A DNA stretch of 26,226 nt from an uncultured Lachnospiraceae bacterium (GCA_910586555.1 CAJUJY010000051.1:1-26226), one strand, 5' to 3'. Counted from the stretch's first letter, positions 13,517 to 21,284 are shown. Numbers and translations: made by a program. Notes: a model not told the origin generated them from the sequence alone.

Positions 13517-14585
13517 ATACTTTCTCTTTCTTTGGAAGTGCGATATAATCACCTTTTGAAACTGCTGCAATATTCCCGCTTTCTGTTATTTTGCCAGCCA
13601 TTCTTGATACATCATCACCACTGTAGTTTTTTCTTGTATGCCTTTTATTATATACATTAAAATAGTCTTTTACTTCATCTGTAGCCAGGCTTGCAAATAC
13701 TTCATTAGCGCCAGCCTCAAATGATTTCTTTCTTGCATCAGCCATAACATTTTCAAGTGAAGGGTCAGCCGTTAGAAGTACACTTGGCAGCATCAGCCTT
13801 ACAATAGACATAAGGTAAAGAACCATGTCACCATTGCCGCTCCTTTCTTTCTCAAAACGTGTATGTGCAACAGGAAGGAACGGGGATATATGTACAATCT
13901 GGGGATCAAGTGCCTTTAGGAATTTAAGGTCTTCCACAACCTCTGTAACATTCTGGAAAGGTGTACCAACCATAAACCCGCTTCCAACCTGGTATCCGGT
14001 TTCCTTAAGTTCCCAGAGTGCCTGTTTTCTTTTAAGAAGGGACATATCGGCAGGGTGTATCTTTTTAAAATGGGCAGAATTAGCAGTTTCATGCCATAAA
14101 ATATATCTTGAAGCACCCGCCTCAAACCATTGCCTGTATACAGAAGACTGCCTTTCGCCAAGACATAGTTCTATTGCACATTCTGGGTAAGCTGATTTTA
14201 TCATTGATATAATTTCTGCAATTTTACTGCCAGTAAAATAATAGTCATCACCACTCATAAGTACAAAAGTCCTTACACCCTTTTTATATCCTTCACTGCA
14301 ATAGCCCATAATATCATTTTCATCAAGCCTGAATCTTGGAATAAATTTATTATTCCTTTGCAACCCGCAATAATAGCAGTTGTTTCTGCAATAATTGCTT
14401 ATTTCAATAGTGCCACGTATAAATATTTCATTGCCATAGTATTTCTTTTTAGTTTCCAGTGCTTTCTGGAATATGTAACTTGTGGTTTCTGTAGTCCTGT
14501 ACCTTAAAAGTTCTGCCATTTCATAATTATTAAGTGTACCATCTGCCGCAAGTTTATCTACAAGGTCTGTCCTGCATATACCCAT
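13485..14585 (-). CDS. hydE: [FeFe]-hydrogenase H-cluster radical SAM maturase HydE
   Basis: About 366 residues, the usual HydE size. The radical-SAM cluster motif CRNNCYYCG (Cys66, Cys70, Cys73) sits in the family context IEISNYCRNNCYYCGLQR. It is followed by the MSGDDYYFTG region and VGSGFMVGTPFQNVTE, typical of the biotin-synthase-like HydE fold. HydE helps build the dithiomethylamine-bearing diiron subcluster of [FeFe] hydrogenase together with HydF and HydG; neither is in this window. ATG 14585 is preferred; a GTG at 14594 is an alternative, with AGGAT only two bases before it. A good promoter lies upstream at 14636-14664. The downstream overlapping regulator is probably cotranscribed. 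Confidence 0.93.
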   Translation of the reverse strand: MGICRTDLVDKLAADGTLNNYEMAELLRYRTTETTSYIFQKALETKKKYYGNEIFIRGTIEISNYCRNNCYYCGLQRNNKFIPRFRLDENDIMGYCSEGYKKGVRTFVLMSGDDYYFTGSKIAEIISMIKSAYPECAIELCLGERQSSVYRQWFEAGASRYILWHETANSAHFKKIHPADMSLLKRKQALWELKETGYQVGSGFMVGTPFQNVTEVVEDLKFLKALDPQIVHISPFLPVAHTRFEKERSGNGDMVLYLMSIVRLMLPSVLLTADPSLENVMADARKKSFEAGANEVFASLATDEVKDYFNVYNKRHTRKNYSGDDVSRMAGKITESGNIAAVSKGDYIALPKKEKVYGQFNRAMRP

Positions 14586-14635
14586 ATTTTCCACATCCTG
14601 TATTTATTATTTCCCGGCTATAGTTCATATTTTGT

Positions 14636-14664
14636 ATTATACTCCAATTAATAATAACCGGCAA
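14636..14664 (-). promoter_or_regulatory. hydE promoter
   Basis: Minus strand TTGCCG (14664-14659), 17 bases, TATAAT (14641-14636). The -10 is perfect and the -35 matches 4 of 6. Confidence 0.6.
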
Positions 14665-14840
14665 GACATATTATAATAAAAACATTTTATGCCCTGGACA
14701 AAGGTGTGTATATATAAATGGTGCTTAAGGGTATTTTTATAAGTGGTATTTTTAGAAAAATAAATGGTTATATATGGCGTAATTGTTGTATAATGCGGTT
14801 TTGTAGTGAAAATTGGCAAATTGACAGGTGCTGGAGGTAG

Positions 14841-14869
14841 TTGACAATGACGCATGAAAGAGATAGTAT
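14841..14869 (+). promoter_or_regulatory. Promoter upstream of the LytS-like kinase genes
   Basis: TTGACA (14841-14846), 17 bases, TAGTAT (14864-14869). A second TTGACA lies 20 bases earlier (14821-14826). The predicted start near 14876 is just before a strong AAAGGAGG. Confidence 0.6.
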
Positions 14870-14893
14870 TAGTAATACATAACTATATCATTG

Positions 14894-14989
14894 AAAGGAG
14901 GAACTATAATAAAAAAAACAGCATTTTCCATAAATGGGTTTGCTTGTTTTTGCAGCTTGTACCATAACCCAGGGTATGAATGTAATTGA
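14894..14989 (+). pseudogene. Possible remnant of a short exported peptide gene with lost start codon
   Basis: A near-perfect Shine-Dalgarno AAAGGAGG (14894-14901) is followed seven bases later by ATA (14909) instead of ATG, opening a 26-codon frame beginning KKTAFSINGFACFCS and ending at TGA 14987. Joining the first eight codons to the overlapping frame at ATG 14934 (MGLLVFAACTITQG) would give a more convincing signal-peptide-like product. That suggests an inactive start plus a frameshift, perhaps linked to the A8 run at 14911. It could also be a real peptide using an unusual AUA start. Confidence 0.3.
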
Positions 14990-15003
14990 AAGGCAGGGTA
15001 TAT

Positions 15004-15618
15004 ATGGATAATTTAGAGGAAAGTGGTATTACCACAGATTTAGCAGGACAGATTAACTGTCATTTTATATTTAACGCATTGAATACATTAAAGTATTCAG
15101 TTATTACAGGCAGTCCTGGCGCATGTGGCCTTATTGATGATATTGCCGCTTATATGCGCTACCGCATAAGGGCTGTTTATGGATTTGAAATGGTATTTTT
15201 GAGCGAAGAGATACGGTATATGAAATCTTATATTAATCTGGAAAAGGCAAGGTTTTCTTATGTCCATACAGAATACAATTTAGAAGATACAGATTTTACG
15301 CTCCCATCCATGAGCGTTATTTTTTTGGTTGAAAATGCTATACACCATGGAATACTAGCTAAAAAAGAAGAAGGAACAGTAAAGGTAAATAGTTACCAGG
15401 ATAATTTATACCATTATGTTGAAGTATGTGATAATGGTACTGGCATAGCAGGATATAAAGAAAGGTATCCTCAGGGAAAATATCCAGAAAGCAGCAATAA
15501 AGGCATTGGAAATCTTACTAGCCTTGCAATGCGCATAGAAAACATGGCGGCAGGCAATCTTTTAGTAGAGAGTATGCCAGGAAAAGGAACAAAGGTTGTA
15601 ATTAAAATTCCGGTGTAG
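15004..15618 (+). CDS. Soluble LytS/YehU-type sensor histidine kinase
   Basis: A 204-residue kinase made only of the catalytic part: a His_kinase domain with QINCHFIFNALNTLK (His20 the likely phosphorylation site; the usual Pro before His is Cys), then a GHKL ATPase domain with an N box LVENAIHHG, a D box VCDNGTGI and a G2 region NKGIGNLTSLAMRIE. There is no membrane segment and no sensor domain, so input must come from a partner protein or a cytoplasmic signal. ATG 15004 is chosen because GGCAGGG precedes it; an upstream in-frame TTG at 14986 has no such support. Its stop lies 14 bases before the next regulator gene, forming a two-component pair, with spo0A downstream. Confidence 0.88.
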   Translation: MDNLEESGITTDLAGQINCHFIFNALNTLKYSVITGSPGACGLIDDIAAYMRYRIRAVYGFEMVFLSEEIRYMKSYINLEKARFSYVHTEYNLEDTDFTLPSMSVIFLVENAIHHGILAKKEEGTVKVNSYQDNLYHYVEVCDNGTGIAGYKERYPQGKYPESSNKGIGNLTSLAMRIENMAAGNLLVESMPGKGTKVVIKIPV

Positions 15619-15632
15619 ATTGGAGGGCAGGC

Positions 15633-16433
15633 ATGAAAACTATAATTGTAGATGATGAAAAAGCAGCAGTAGAAATATTTAAATATGAGGCAAAGGAAAT
15701 AGATGAAATTGATATTGAAGGTGTATTTTATAATGGAAATGATGCACTGGAATATGATGGCATAAGGGATATTGACCTTGCTGTGCTTGATATAGGGCTT
15801 GACAAAGATATGGACGGGCTGGAACTTGGTTCAAGGATAAGGGACAAAAACTCAAATATTATGCTTATATTTATAACAGGTGATGAAAAATATGCAATGG
15901 AAGCTATAAAGTGTGATGCAGCAGGATATATAGTAAAACCATATTCTACAGAAAGTTTAAGGTATGCCGTTGAATCAGCGAGGCTTTTGTCAAAAAGAAA
16001 TAAGAAAAGGGTTGTGGCAAGGACATTTGGTTATTTTGATTTATTTGTCGATGAAAGGCCAGTAATGTTTAAAAGTGCCAAAGCTAAAGAACTTCTTGCA
16101 GTGCTTGTTGACAGGCAGGGCGGCACAGTTACAACAGACCAGATTATTGGTACTTTATGGGAGGACAGGCCGAATGATGTTTCAACACAGAATCTTTGCT
16201 GCAAAATTTGTAAAACATTACAAAAAGAACTTGATGACAATGGTATTGGTGACATGCTTATAACAGCAAGAGGTGTAAGAAGCCTTGATACCAGCAAGTT
16301 TGAATGTGATTTATATAAACTGCTTAATGGAAACAGGAATGTGGCAGACAGGTATATTGGTGAATATATGATGGAATATAGCTGGGCTGAAGACAGGGCA
16401 GCACTTTTAGACAGGTATCTTTCAACAAAATAA
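15633..16433 (+). CDS. Response regulator with receiver and SARP-like winged-helix output
   Basis: A 266-residue protein. The receiver domain (1-120) has acidic residues DDE at 7-9, phospho-Asp53 in VLDIGL, and Lys in GYIVKPYS. It is followed by a winged-helix domain (about 130-215: KSAKAKELLAVLVDRQGGTVTTDQIIGTLW) of the kind found in SARP/BTAD regulators rather than the LytTR domain usually paired with LytS kinases. A short C-terminal tail, WAEDRAALLDRYL, resembles the start of a BTAD helix region. The start is preceded by TTGGAGGGC. It is in an operon with the kinase at 15004-15618. Its targets are unknown; a direct repeat 15 bases beyond its end, upstream of spo0A, is a candidate. Confidence 0.88.
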   Translation: MKTIIVDDEKAAVEIFKYEAKEIDEIDIEGVFYNGNDALEYDGIRDIDLAVLDIGLDKDMDGLELGSRIRDKNSNIMLIFITGDEKYAMEAIKCDAAGYIVKPYSTESLRYAVESARLLSKRNKKRVVARTFGYFDLFVDERPVMFKSAKAKELLAVLVDRQGGTVTTDQIIGTLWEDRPNDVSTQNLCCKICKTLQKELDDNGIGDMLITARGVRSLDTSKFECDLYKLLNGNRNVADRYIGEYMMEYSWAEDRAALLDRYLSTK

Positions 16434-16447
16434 CAAAAATATTTCAT

Positions 16448-16467
16448 GCAATTCAACAGCAATTCAA
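16448..16467 (+). promoter_or_regulatory. Direct repeat (9 bp, 11-bp period) upstream of spo0A
   Basis: GCAATTCAA-CA-GCAATTCAA: two perfect copies one helical turn apart, the arrangement used by winged-helix regulators. It sits about 55-75 bases upstream of the spo0A -10 box. Confidence 0.5.
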
Positions 16468-16520
16468 TAATTAATAAGTCCGTAACCAATTATAAGATAT
16501 TTGTAGATTTTTTTAATGTC

Positions 16521-16526
16521 TATAAT
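16521..16526 (+). promoter_or_regulatory. Likely -10 box of the spo0A promoter
   Basis: TATAAT at 16521-16526, about 70 bases before the start codon, without a good -35 box at 17 bases, which suggests dependence on an activator. Confidence 0.45.
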
Positions 16527-16595
16527 GTAGAAATGTAATATAAATTGAAAGTTATGTCAAAAAAGCCATAGAAAAAGGCAGAAAGAGAGGACAAA

Positions 16596-17444
16596 ATGGA
16601 AAATATTGATTTGCATGTTGTAATAGCAGACAGTAATGTACAAGACCGCGAAAGTAAAAAGAGGATTATGGAAGGCATGGGTATGAAGGTTGTGCTTTCA
16701 ACAGGTGATGGAAGCAAGGCATTAGAAACAATTAAGCAAAAAAGGATAGATGTTGTCGTTATGGACATGATTCTTCCTGGAGTTGATGGTATTGGAATAC
16801 TGGAAGAGGTAAACAACAGCAATCAGAAAAACCGTCCTATATTTATTGTAGAAACAGCTTTGCGCAAAGAAAATTTAGTGGAGCAGGCAATACAGAGCGG
16901 TGCAGATTATTATATGATGAAACCAGTATCAGGACAGATGCTTATAAAGCGTATGTACCAGATGGTAGAAAATAAGTATGGCACAAATTCTTCTACAAGG
17001 ACAGAAGATTATTCTGTGCCTGGTTTAGAAATAAAAGAACCTGGTAATAAGAATATTACTAAAAAAGGATATACATATTCAGGGGATCTTGAAATGGATA
17101 TTACCAATATACTTTTAGAAATAGGCATACCTGCACATATAAAGGGATACCAGTATATACGTGAAGGGATTATTATGGCATTTTATGACAGAAATATGCT
17201 TCATTACATTACCAAATTCCTGTATCCGGCTATAGCTAAAAAATATAAAACTACATCAAGCAGTGTAGAACGTACAATACGCCATGCAATAGAAGTTGCG
17301 TGGAGAAGGGGGAATCTGGAAACATTAGAAGAAGTATTTGGAAATACAATATGTGCTGGAAGGGGAAAGCCTACCAATTCAGAATTTATGGCACTCCTTA
17401 CTGATAAACTGCGCCTGGAATACAGGCAGACACCTGCTTCATAA
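16596..17444 (+). CDS. spo0A: Sporulation master regulator Spo0A
   Basis: A 282-residue response regulator. The receiver domain has acidic residues near Asp12, phospho-Asp57 in VVVMDMILPGVDG, and Lys in YYMMKPVS. A linker (about 130-165) leads to the Spo0A-specific DNA-binding domain with ITNILLEIGIPAHIKGYQYIREGI and the recognition helix region SSSVERTIRHAIEVAWRRGN, diagnostic for Spo0A. It governs entry into sporulation by binding 0A boxes. The ribosome binding site is AGAGGA (16585-16590). A two-component pair lies directly upstream on the same strand. The common neighbour spoIVB is absent. A strong terminator follows at 17531-17570. Confidence 0.97.
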   Translation: MENIDLHVVIADSNVQDRESKKRIMEGMGMKVVLSTGDGSKALETIKQKRIDVVVMDMILPGVDGIGILEEVNNSNQKNRPIFIVETALRKENLVEQAIQSGADYYMMKPVSGQMLIKRMYQMVENKYGTNSSTRTEDYSVPGLEIKEPGNKNITKKGYTYSGDLEMDITNILLEIGIPAHIKGYQYIREGIIMAFYDRNMLHYITKFLYPAIAKKYKTTSSSVERTIRHAIEVAWRRGNLETLEEVFGNTICAGRGKPTNSEFMALLTDKLRLEYRQTPAS

Positions 17445-17530
17445 ATAGAAGCAGGCAGAGCCTTTTGCGCAAAAAATTTATAATAGTTTACATATATTTT
17501 ATGTACAAATTAACAATATAAGTATAAAAT

Positions 17531-17570
17531 AATGAAGTCAGGCTATATTAAAACAGCCTGGCTTCATTTT
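17531..17570 (+). terminator. Intrinsic terminator after spo0A
   Basis: ATGAAGTCAGGCT pairs with AGCCTGGCTTCAT (13 bp, one wobble), followed by TTT. A shorter CCTGCTTC/GAAGCAGG hairpin overlaps the spo0A stop (17433-17455). Confidence 0.9.
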
Positions 17571-17581
17571 GCGTTATTTGC

Positions 17582-17622
17582 TGCCTGCTATTATTGACAC
17601 TGGCAGGCATGTTTTATAATAA
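17582..17622 (+). promoter_or_regulatory. Promoter with operator-like inverted repeat before the dnaK paralogue
   Basis: TTGACA (17594-17599) is followed by TATAAT at 15 bases (17615-17620) or TAATAA at 17 bases (17617-17622). TGCCTGC (17582-17588) and GCAGGCA (17603-17609) form a perfect 7-bp inverted repeat straddling the -35 box. No CIRCE is present. Confidence 0.5.
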
Positions 17623-17658
17623 TATACCAGTAAATTACATTCAGGACGGGGAAAAGAT

Positions 17659-19419
17659 ATGGGAAAGGTTATAGGAATAGATTTAGGTACAACTAACAGT
17701 TGTGTTGCAGTCCTTGAGGCTGGAAATCCTGTTATAATTACAAATGCAGAAGGAAGCAGGACAACACCATCTGTAGTTGCATTTACTAATAATGGTGAAA
17801 GGCTTGCAGGAGATCCTGCAAAGAGGCAGGCAGCAGTTAATACCGGGAGAACGGTATATTCAATTAAAAGGCAGATGGGTAATGATTACCATGTTAATAT
17901 TGACGGGAAGAAATATTCCCCACAGGAAATATCGGCAATTATATTACAAAAACTTAAAAAAGATGCAGAAAATTACCTTGGGGAAAGTGTAACAGATGCA
18001 GTTATTACCGTGCCAGCATATTTTAATGATTCACAAAGGCAGGCTACAAGGGATGCCGGCAGGATTGCAGGTTTAAATGTAAAAAGAATTATTAACGAGC
18101 CTACATCCGCAGCGCTGGCATATGGGCTTGACCACGGTGAAAGCCAGAAAATCCTTGTATATGACCTTGGCGGTGGCACATTTGATGTTTCTGTAATAGA
18201 AATAGGTGATAAACTTATAGAAGTACTTGCTACATCAGGTGACAACCATCTTGGCGGGGACGATTTTGATGAACGGATAACACAGTATCTTATAAAAGAA
18301 TTTAAAAGGACAGAAAAGGTTAAGATTGAAAAAGATGCTGTTGCATTGCAGCGTGTGCATGAAGCAGCAGAAAAGGCTAAAAAAGAGCTTTCACAATTAA
18401 CAGAAACCAATGTAAACCTTCCATTCCTCTGGAATGGCAAAGGTGGGGCAAAACATATGGATATAAATATAACAAGGGCTGTATTTGAAAGCATTACAGC
18501 AGACCTTGTTAAACGGACAGAACAGCCTGTATTTGATGCACTTGGGCAGGCAGGCATTACAGCAAAGGATATTGACAAGGTTATCCTTACCGGGGGTTCT
18601 GTAAGAATGCCAGCAATACAAGATATGGTAAGGAATATAACAGGAAAAGAGCCATGCAGGAATTTAAATCCTGATGAATGTGTTGCAGCAGGTGCATGTA
18701 TACAGGGGGGTAAATTTAGCAATGAAATAATGCCAGGCCCTGTTAATGATATTATTCTTATGGACGTTACACCACTTTCACTCTCAATAGAAACAATAGG
18801 AGGAGTTGCAACAAAACTTATAGGCAGGAATACACCAATCCCTACAAGGCAGAGCCAGATATTTACAACAGCAGGCAATTTCCAGACTTCTGTGGATATA
18901 AAAGTGTTCCAGGGTGAACGTAAATTTACAAGGGATAACAAACTGCTTGGCAATTTTAAGCTTACAGGTATAAAAAGGGCACTTGCAGGAGTGCCGCAGA
19001 TAGAGGTAAGCTTTGATATTGATGCTAACGGGATTGTAAATGTATCTGCTAAAGATTTGGGAACAGGAAAGCAGCAGCAGATTACAATAACTTCCAGTTC
19101 CAACCTTACAGAAGAAGAAATTGCAAGGGCTGAAATGGAAGCCAGAATGTATGAATCAGAAGATGCTTTACACAAAGAAGCAATAGATATAAGAAATAAT
19201 GCAGAAGCATACCTGTATAAAATAGAACAGGCATACCACGGTATTAGTAAGAAACTTGATAAAAATGTGCGTGCGGCACTTAAAGCAGATATATCTGAAT
19301 TAAAAAAGCGTATAGTAAAGGCAAAACCAGAAAAGATAACATATGAACAGGCAGGAGGGATAAGGCAGGCATGGGATAAGTTAATACAGACTGTAGGAAT
19401 GGCAGGAATTAACGTTTAA
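17659..19419 (+). CDS. dnaK: Hsp70-family chaperone, DnaK paralogue
   Basis: 586 residues with intact Hsp70 ATPase motifs: GIDLGTTNSCVAV at the N-terminus, VPAYFNDSQRQATRDAG, NEPTSAALAYG, YDLGGGTFDVSV, and ILTGGSVRMPAIQ. The substrate-binding domain follows (DVTPLSLSIETIGGV, linker and beta-sandwich). It is 20-50 residues shorter than typical DnaK and stops after a reduced helical lid, lacking the disordered Asp/Glu-rich tail. It is not next to grpE, dnaJ or hrcA and has no CIRCE, so it is probably a second, specialised copy. ATG 17659 follows GGACGGGGAAAAG. It ends 30 bases before a response regulator gene with no terminator between, implying one transcript and a possible link between chaperone and signalling. 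Confidence 0.93.
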   Translation: MGKVIGIDLGTTNSCVAVLEAGNPVIITNAEGSRTTPSVVAFTNNGERLAGDPAKRQAAVNTGRTVYSIKRQMGNDYHVNIDGKKYSPQEISAIILQKLKKDAENYLGESVTDAVITVPAYFNDSQRQATRDAGRIAGLNVKRIINEPTSAALAYGLDHGESQKILVYDLGGGTFDVSVIEIGDKLIEVLATSGDNHLGGDDFDERITQYLIKEFKRTEKVKIEKDAVALQRVHEAAEKAKKELSQLTETNVNLPFLWNGKGGAKHMDINITRAVFESITADLVKRTEQPVFDALGQAGITAKDIDKVILTGGSVRMPAIQDMVRNITGKEPCRNLNPDECVAAGACIQGGKFSNEIMPGPVNDIILMDVTPLSLSIETIGGVATKLIGRNTPIPTRQSQIFTTAGNFQTSVDIKVFQGERKFTRDNKLLGNFKLTGIKRALAGVPQIEVSFDIDANGIVNVSAKDLGTGKQQQITITSSSNLTEEEIARAEMEARMYESEDALHKEAIDIRNNAEAYLYKIEQAYHGISKKLDKNVRAALKADISELKKRIVKAKPEKITYEQAGGIRQAWDKLIQTVGMAGINV

Positions 19420-19449
19420 TGTATATATTGTAAAGAATGGGGAATAATA

Positions 19450-20139
19450 ATGGCTTACAGGATTTTAGTTGTAGAAGATGACAGGGGGTTAAACCAGGGA
19501 ATATGCCTGGCTCTGCAAAGGGAAGAGTTTATATTTGATACAGCATATACATTAAAAGAAGCATGGAAAAAATACCAGGAAAAAAATCCTGATATGGTAC
19601 TTTTAGATGTTAATTTTCCAGATGGCAATGGCTTTGATTTCCTTCGTATGCTCCGCAAATCTTCTGATATACCAGTACTGGTAATTACAGCTAATGATAT
19701 GGAAACTGACGAGGTAACAGGGCTTATGCTTGGGGCAGATGACTATATTACAAAGCCGTTCAGCCTTATGGCACTGCGCATAAGAACAGAAAATATCTGG
19801 AAACGTATAAAAAAGCCTGGTATGGCAGAGTATGTTTATAAAGAAGCAGGATATTTTTTTGATTTTGGCAACTTTAAATTCAAGGCAGGCGGGCAGGAAA
19901 TAGGTCTTAGTGTGCCAGAACAGAAACTGCTTAAGTTACTTTTAATGCATAAGGGACAGATACTTACACGTGAAATGCTTGTAGAAAATATATGGGACTG
20001 TGATATGGAATATGTTGATGAAAATGCTTTATCTGTAACAGTAAGCAGGCTGCGCAAAAAACTTATGGTTAATGGCATGGACTGCCCGGTTTCTACGGTT
20101 TATGGAACAGGCTATGTCTGGAAACATATGGAGGAATAA
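19450..20139 (+). CDS. OmpR/PhoB-family response regulator
   Basis: A 229-residue protein. Its receiver has VVEDD near residues 7-11, phospho-Asp53 in LLDVNFPDGNG, Thr in VITAND and Lys in YITKPFS; the winged-helix effector includes LSVPEQKLLKLLLMHKGQILTRE, NALSVTVSRLRKKL and VYGTGYVW. The order and length match regulators of the BceR/GraR type that serve peptide-antibiotic ABC transporters. The start is preceded by GGGGAATAATA. It lies between the dnaK paralogue and its kinase (2 bases between stop and next start), and the FtsX-type ABC transporter about 1.1 kb downstream is a natural target, though that link is inferred. Confidence 0.93.
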   Translation: MAYRILVVEDDRGLNQGICLALQREEFIFDTAYTLKEAWKKYQEKNPDMVLLDVNFPDGNGFDFLRMLRKSSDIPVLVITANDMETDEVTGLMLGADDYITKPFSLMALRIRTENIWKRIKKPGMAEYVYKEAGYFFDFGNFKFKAGGQEIGLSVPEQKLLKLLLMHKGQILTREMLVENIWDCDMEYVDENALSVTVSRLRKKLMVNGMDCPVSTVYGTGYVWKHMEE

Positions 20140-20141
20140 AA

Positions 20142-20981
20142 ATGCCAAGGGCAGATAAAATAATTTCAAGGCTTGATAAAATGCTGGAAGATGCAATAAA
20201 TGGTTCTTTTATAGAAACAGATTATGATGAAACAGAACTTTCAAGGTTTGAAAGCAAATTCCGCCAGTATATTATAATAAATGAAGTCCAGAAAGAAAAA
20301 ATACAGGCAGAAAGGGAAACCATTAAAAGCCTTGTAACAGATATTTCACACCAGACAAAAACACCCATTGCTAATATAGGCCTTTATACGCAGCTTCTTG
20401 AAGAAATCTGTACACAGGAAATGCAGCCTTATGTGCAGCAGATACTTATACATACAAGAAAACTGGAATTTCTGATAAAGGCACTTTCTAAGATTTCAAG
20501 ACTTGAAAATGATATGATAAAATTAAAACCAGAAATTGCACCAGTTTCAAAGTTAATAAATGATTCTGCCAGATATGCAAAAGGAATGGCAGATATAAAA
20601 CATATTACAATAAATATTATTTATAAAGGAAATGGATATGCTTTATACGATACACGCTGGACATATGAAGCCCTTGGCAACCTGCTTGACAATGCAGTAA
20701 AATATTCACCAGATGGCAGCACAGTTACAATTTCAGTAAGGGAACAGGAAATGTTTACCTGTATAATGGTTGAAGATGAAGGGCCAGGCATACCAGAAGA
20801 AGAAAGGGCACAGGTTTTTAAACGTTTTTACCGTGGGACAAATGCAATAAATGAAGAGGGGAATGGCGTAGGACTGTATCTGGCACGTATAATACTACAA
20901 AAAGAAAGGGGATATATTAAAGCCTCTTCTGGCAAAAACGGAGGAAGCTGTTTTAGCATGTACCTTCCAAAACAAAAATAA
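20142..20981 (+). CDS. Soluble sensor histidine kinase
   Basis: A 279-residue kinase with HisKA motif VTDISHQTKTPIAN (His70) and a complete ATPase domain: N box ALGNLLDNAVKYS, G1 EDEGPGIPEE, F box VFKRFYRG, G2 GNGVGLYLARII. The first ~60 residues are a charged helical region with no membrane segment. BceS/GraS-like kinases normally have two membrane helices, so this one is a soluble variant and must sense through a partner or in the cytoplasm. It starts 2 bases after the regulator stop, so it is translationally coupled. The gene order dnaK-regulator-kinase is unusual. Confidence 0.92.
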   Translation: MPRADKIISRLDKMLEDAINGSFIETDYDETELSRFESKFRQYIIINEVQKEKIQAERETIKSLVTDISHQTKTPIANIGLYTQLLEEICTQEMQPYVQQILIHTRKLEFLIKALSKISRLENDMIKLKPEIAPVSKLINDSARYAKGMADIKHITINIIYKGNGYALYDTRWTYEALGNLLDNAVKYSPDGSTVTISVREQEMFTCIMVEDEGPGIPEEERAQVFKRFYRGTNAINEEGNGVGLYLARIILQKERGYIKASSGKNGGSCFSMYLPKQK

Positions 20982-20990
20982 GGGTACATT

Positions 20991-21117
20991 TTAACCTCAT
21001 CAAGTAAGTCCCTCCCGCTTCTATGTTGCGAAAACATAAGCGGTGGGTAGGGACTTACTTGTTTCAGTGGGAGTACAAGCTCCCACTGAAAAGCTGCGAT
21101 AGCAGCTATGAGGTTGA
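20991..21117 (+). ncRNA. Perfect four-way-junction structured element (candidate ncRNA or mobile palindrome)
   Basis: All 127 bases can be assigned to four contiguous helical arms with no unpaired junction bases. A closing stem pairs 20991-21000 (TTAACCTCAT) with 21108-21117 (ATGAGGTTGA). Arm 1 spans 21001-21061 (13-bp stem CAAGTAAGTCCCT/AGGGACTTACTTG plus inner CCGCT/AGCGG and TATG/CATA). Arm 2 spans 21062-21091 (12-bp TTTCAGTGGGAG/CTCCCACTGAAA). Arm 3 spans 21092-21107 (AGCTGC/GCAGCT, GATA loop). Another hairpin, AAGCGGAT/ATCCGCTT (21139-21161), follows. I recognise no known RNA family. It may be a transcribed RNA, a leader for the ABC genes, or a miniature mobile element. Confidence 0.6.
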
Positions 21118-21221
21118 TTTGTAAGTGGGCAAGTAGCGAAGCGGATTGCGAATATCCGCTTGACTAAAGTTTAAATCTTGCATATCTGTAAGATTTGGGA
21201 AAGACCGTGGAAAGAATAGTT

Positions 21222-21230
21222 TGTTATAAT
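21222..21230 (+). promoter_or_regulatory. Extended -10 promoter before the ABC operon
   Basis: TGTTATAAT is a perfect extended -10 (TGnTATAAT), about 55 bases before the ABC ATPase start; no good -35 box is seen. It overlaps the start of the next hairpin. Confidence 0.45.
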
Positions 21231-21263
21231 CTGCTTATGCAAAAGATGCATAGGCAGATTTTT
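21228..21263 (+). terminator. Terminator-like hairpin before the ABC operon
   Basis: AATCTGC (21228-21234) pairs with GCAGATT (21254-21260), and TATGC (21236-21240) with GCATA (21248-21252), followed by TTT. It may end readthrough from the kinase operon and the four-way-junction element or act as an attenuator. Confidence 0.5.
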
Positions 21264-21284
21264 GGTTTAAGGAGGGATTTATTT

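Noticed and set aside
14637..14855. 72-codon open frame on the minus strand upstream of hydE
   Set aside because: It has no ribosome binding site, lies over the hydE and kinase promoters and has low-complexity Thr/Tyr/His composition typical of AT-rich non-coding DNA.
16555..16561. TGTCAAA as a Spo0A box in the spo0A leader
   Set aside because: It differs from the TGNCGAA core by one base and such AT-rich words are common here; too weak to call.
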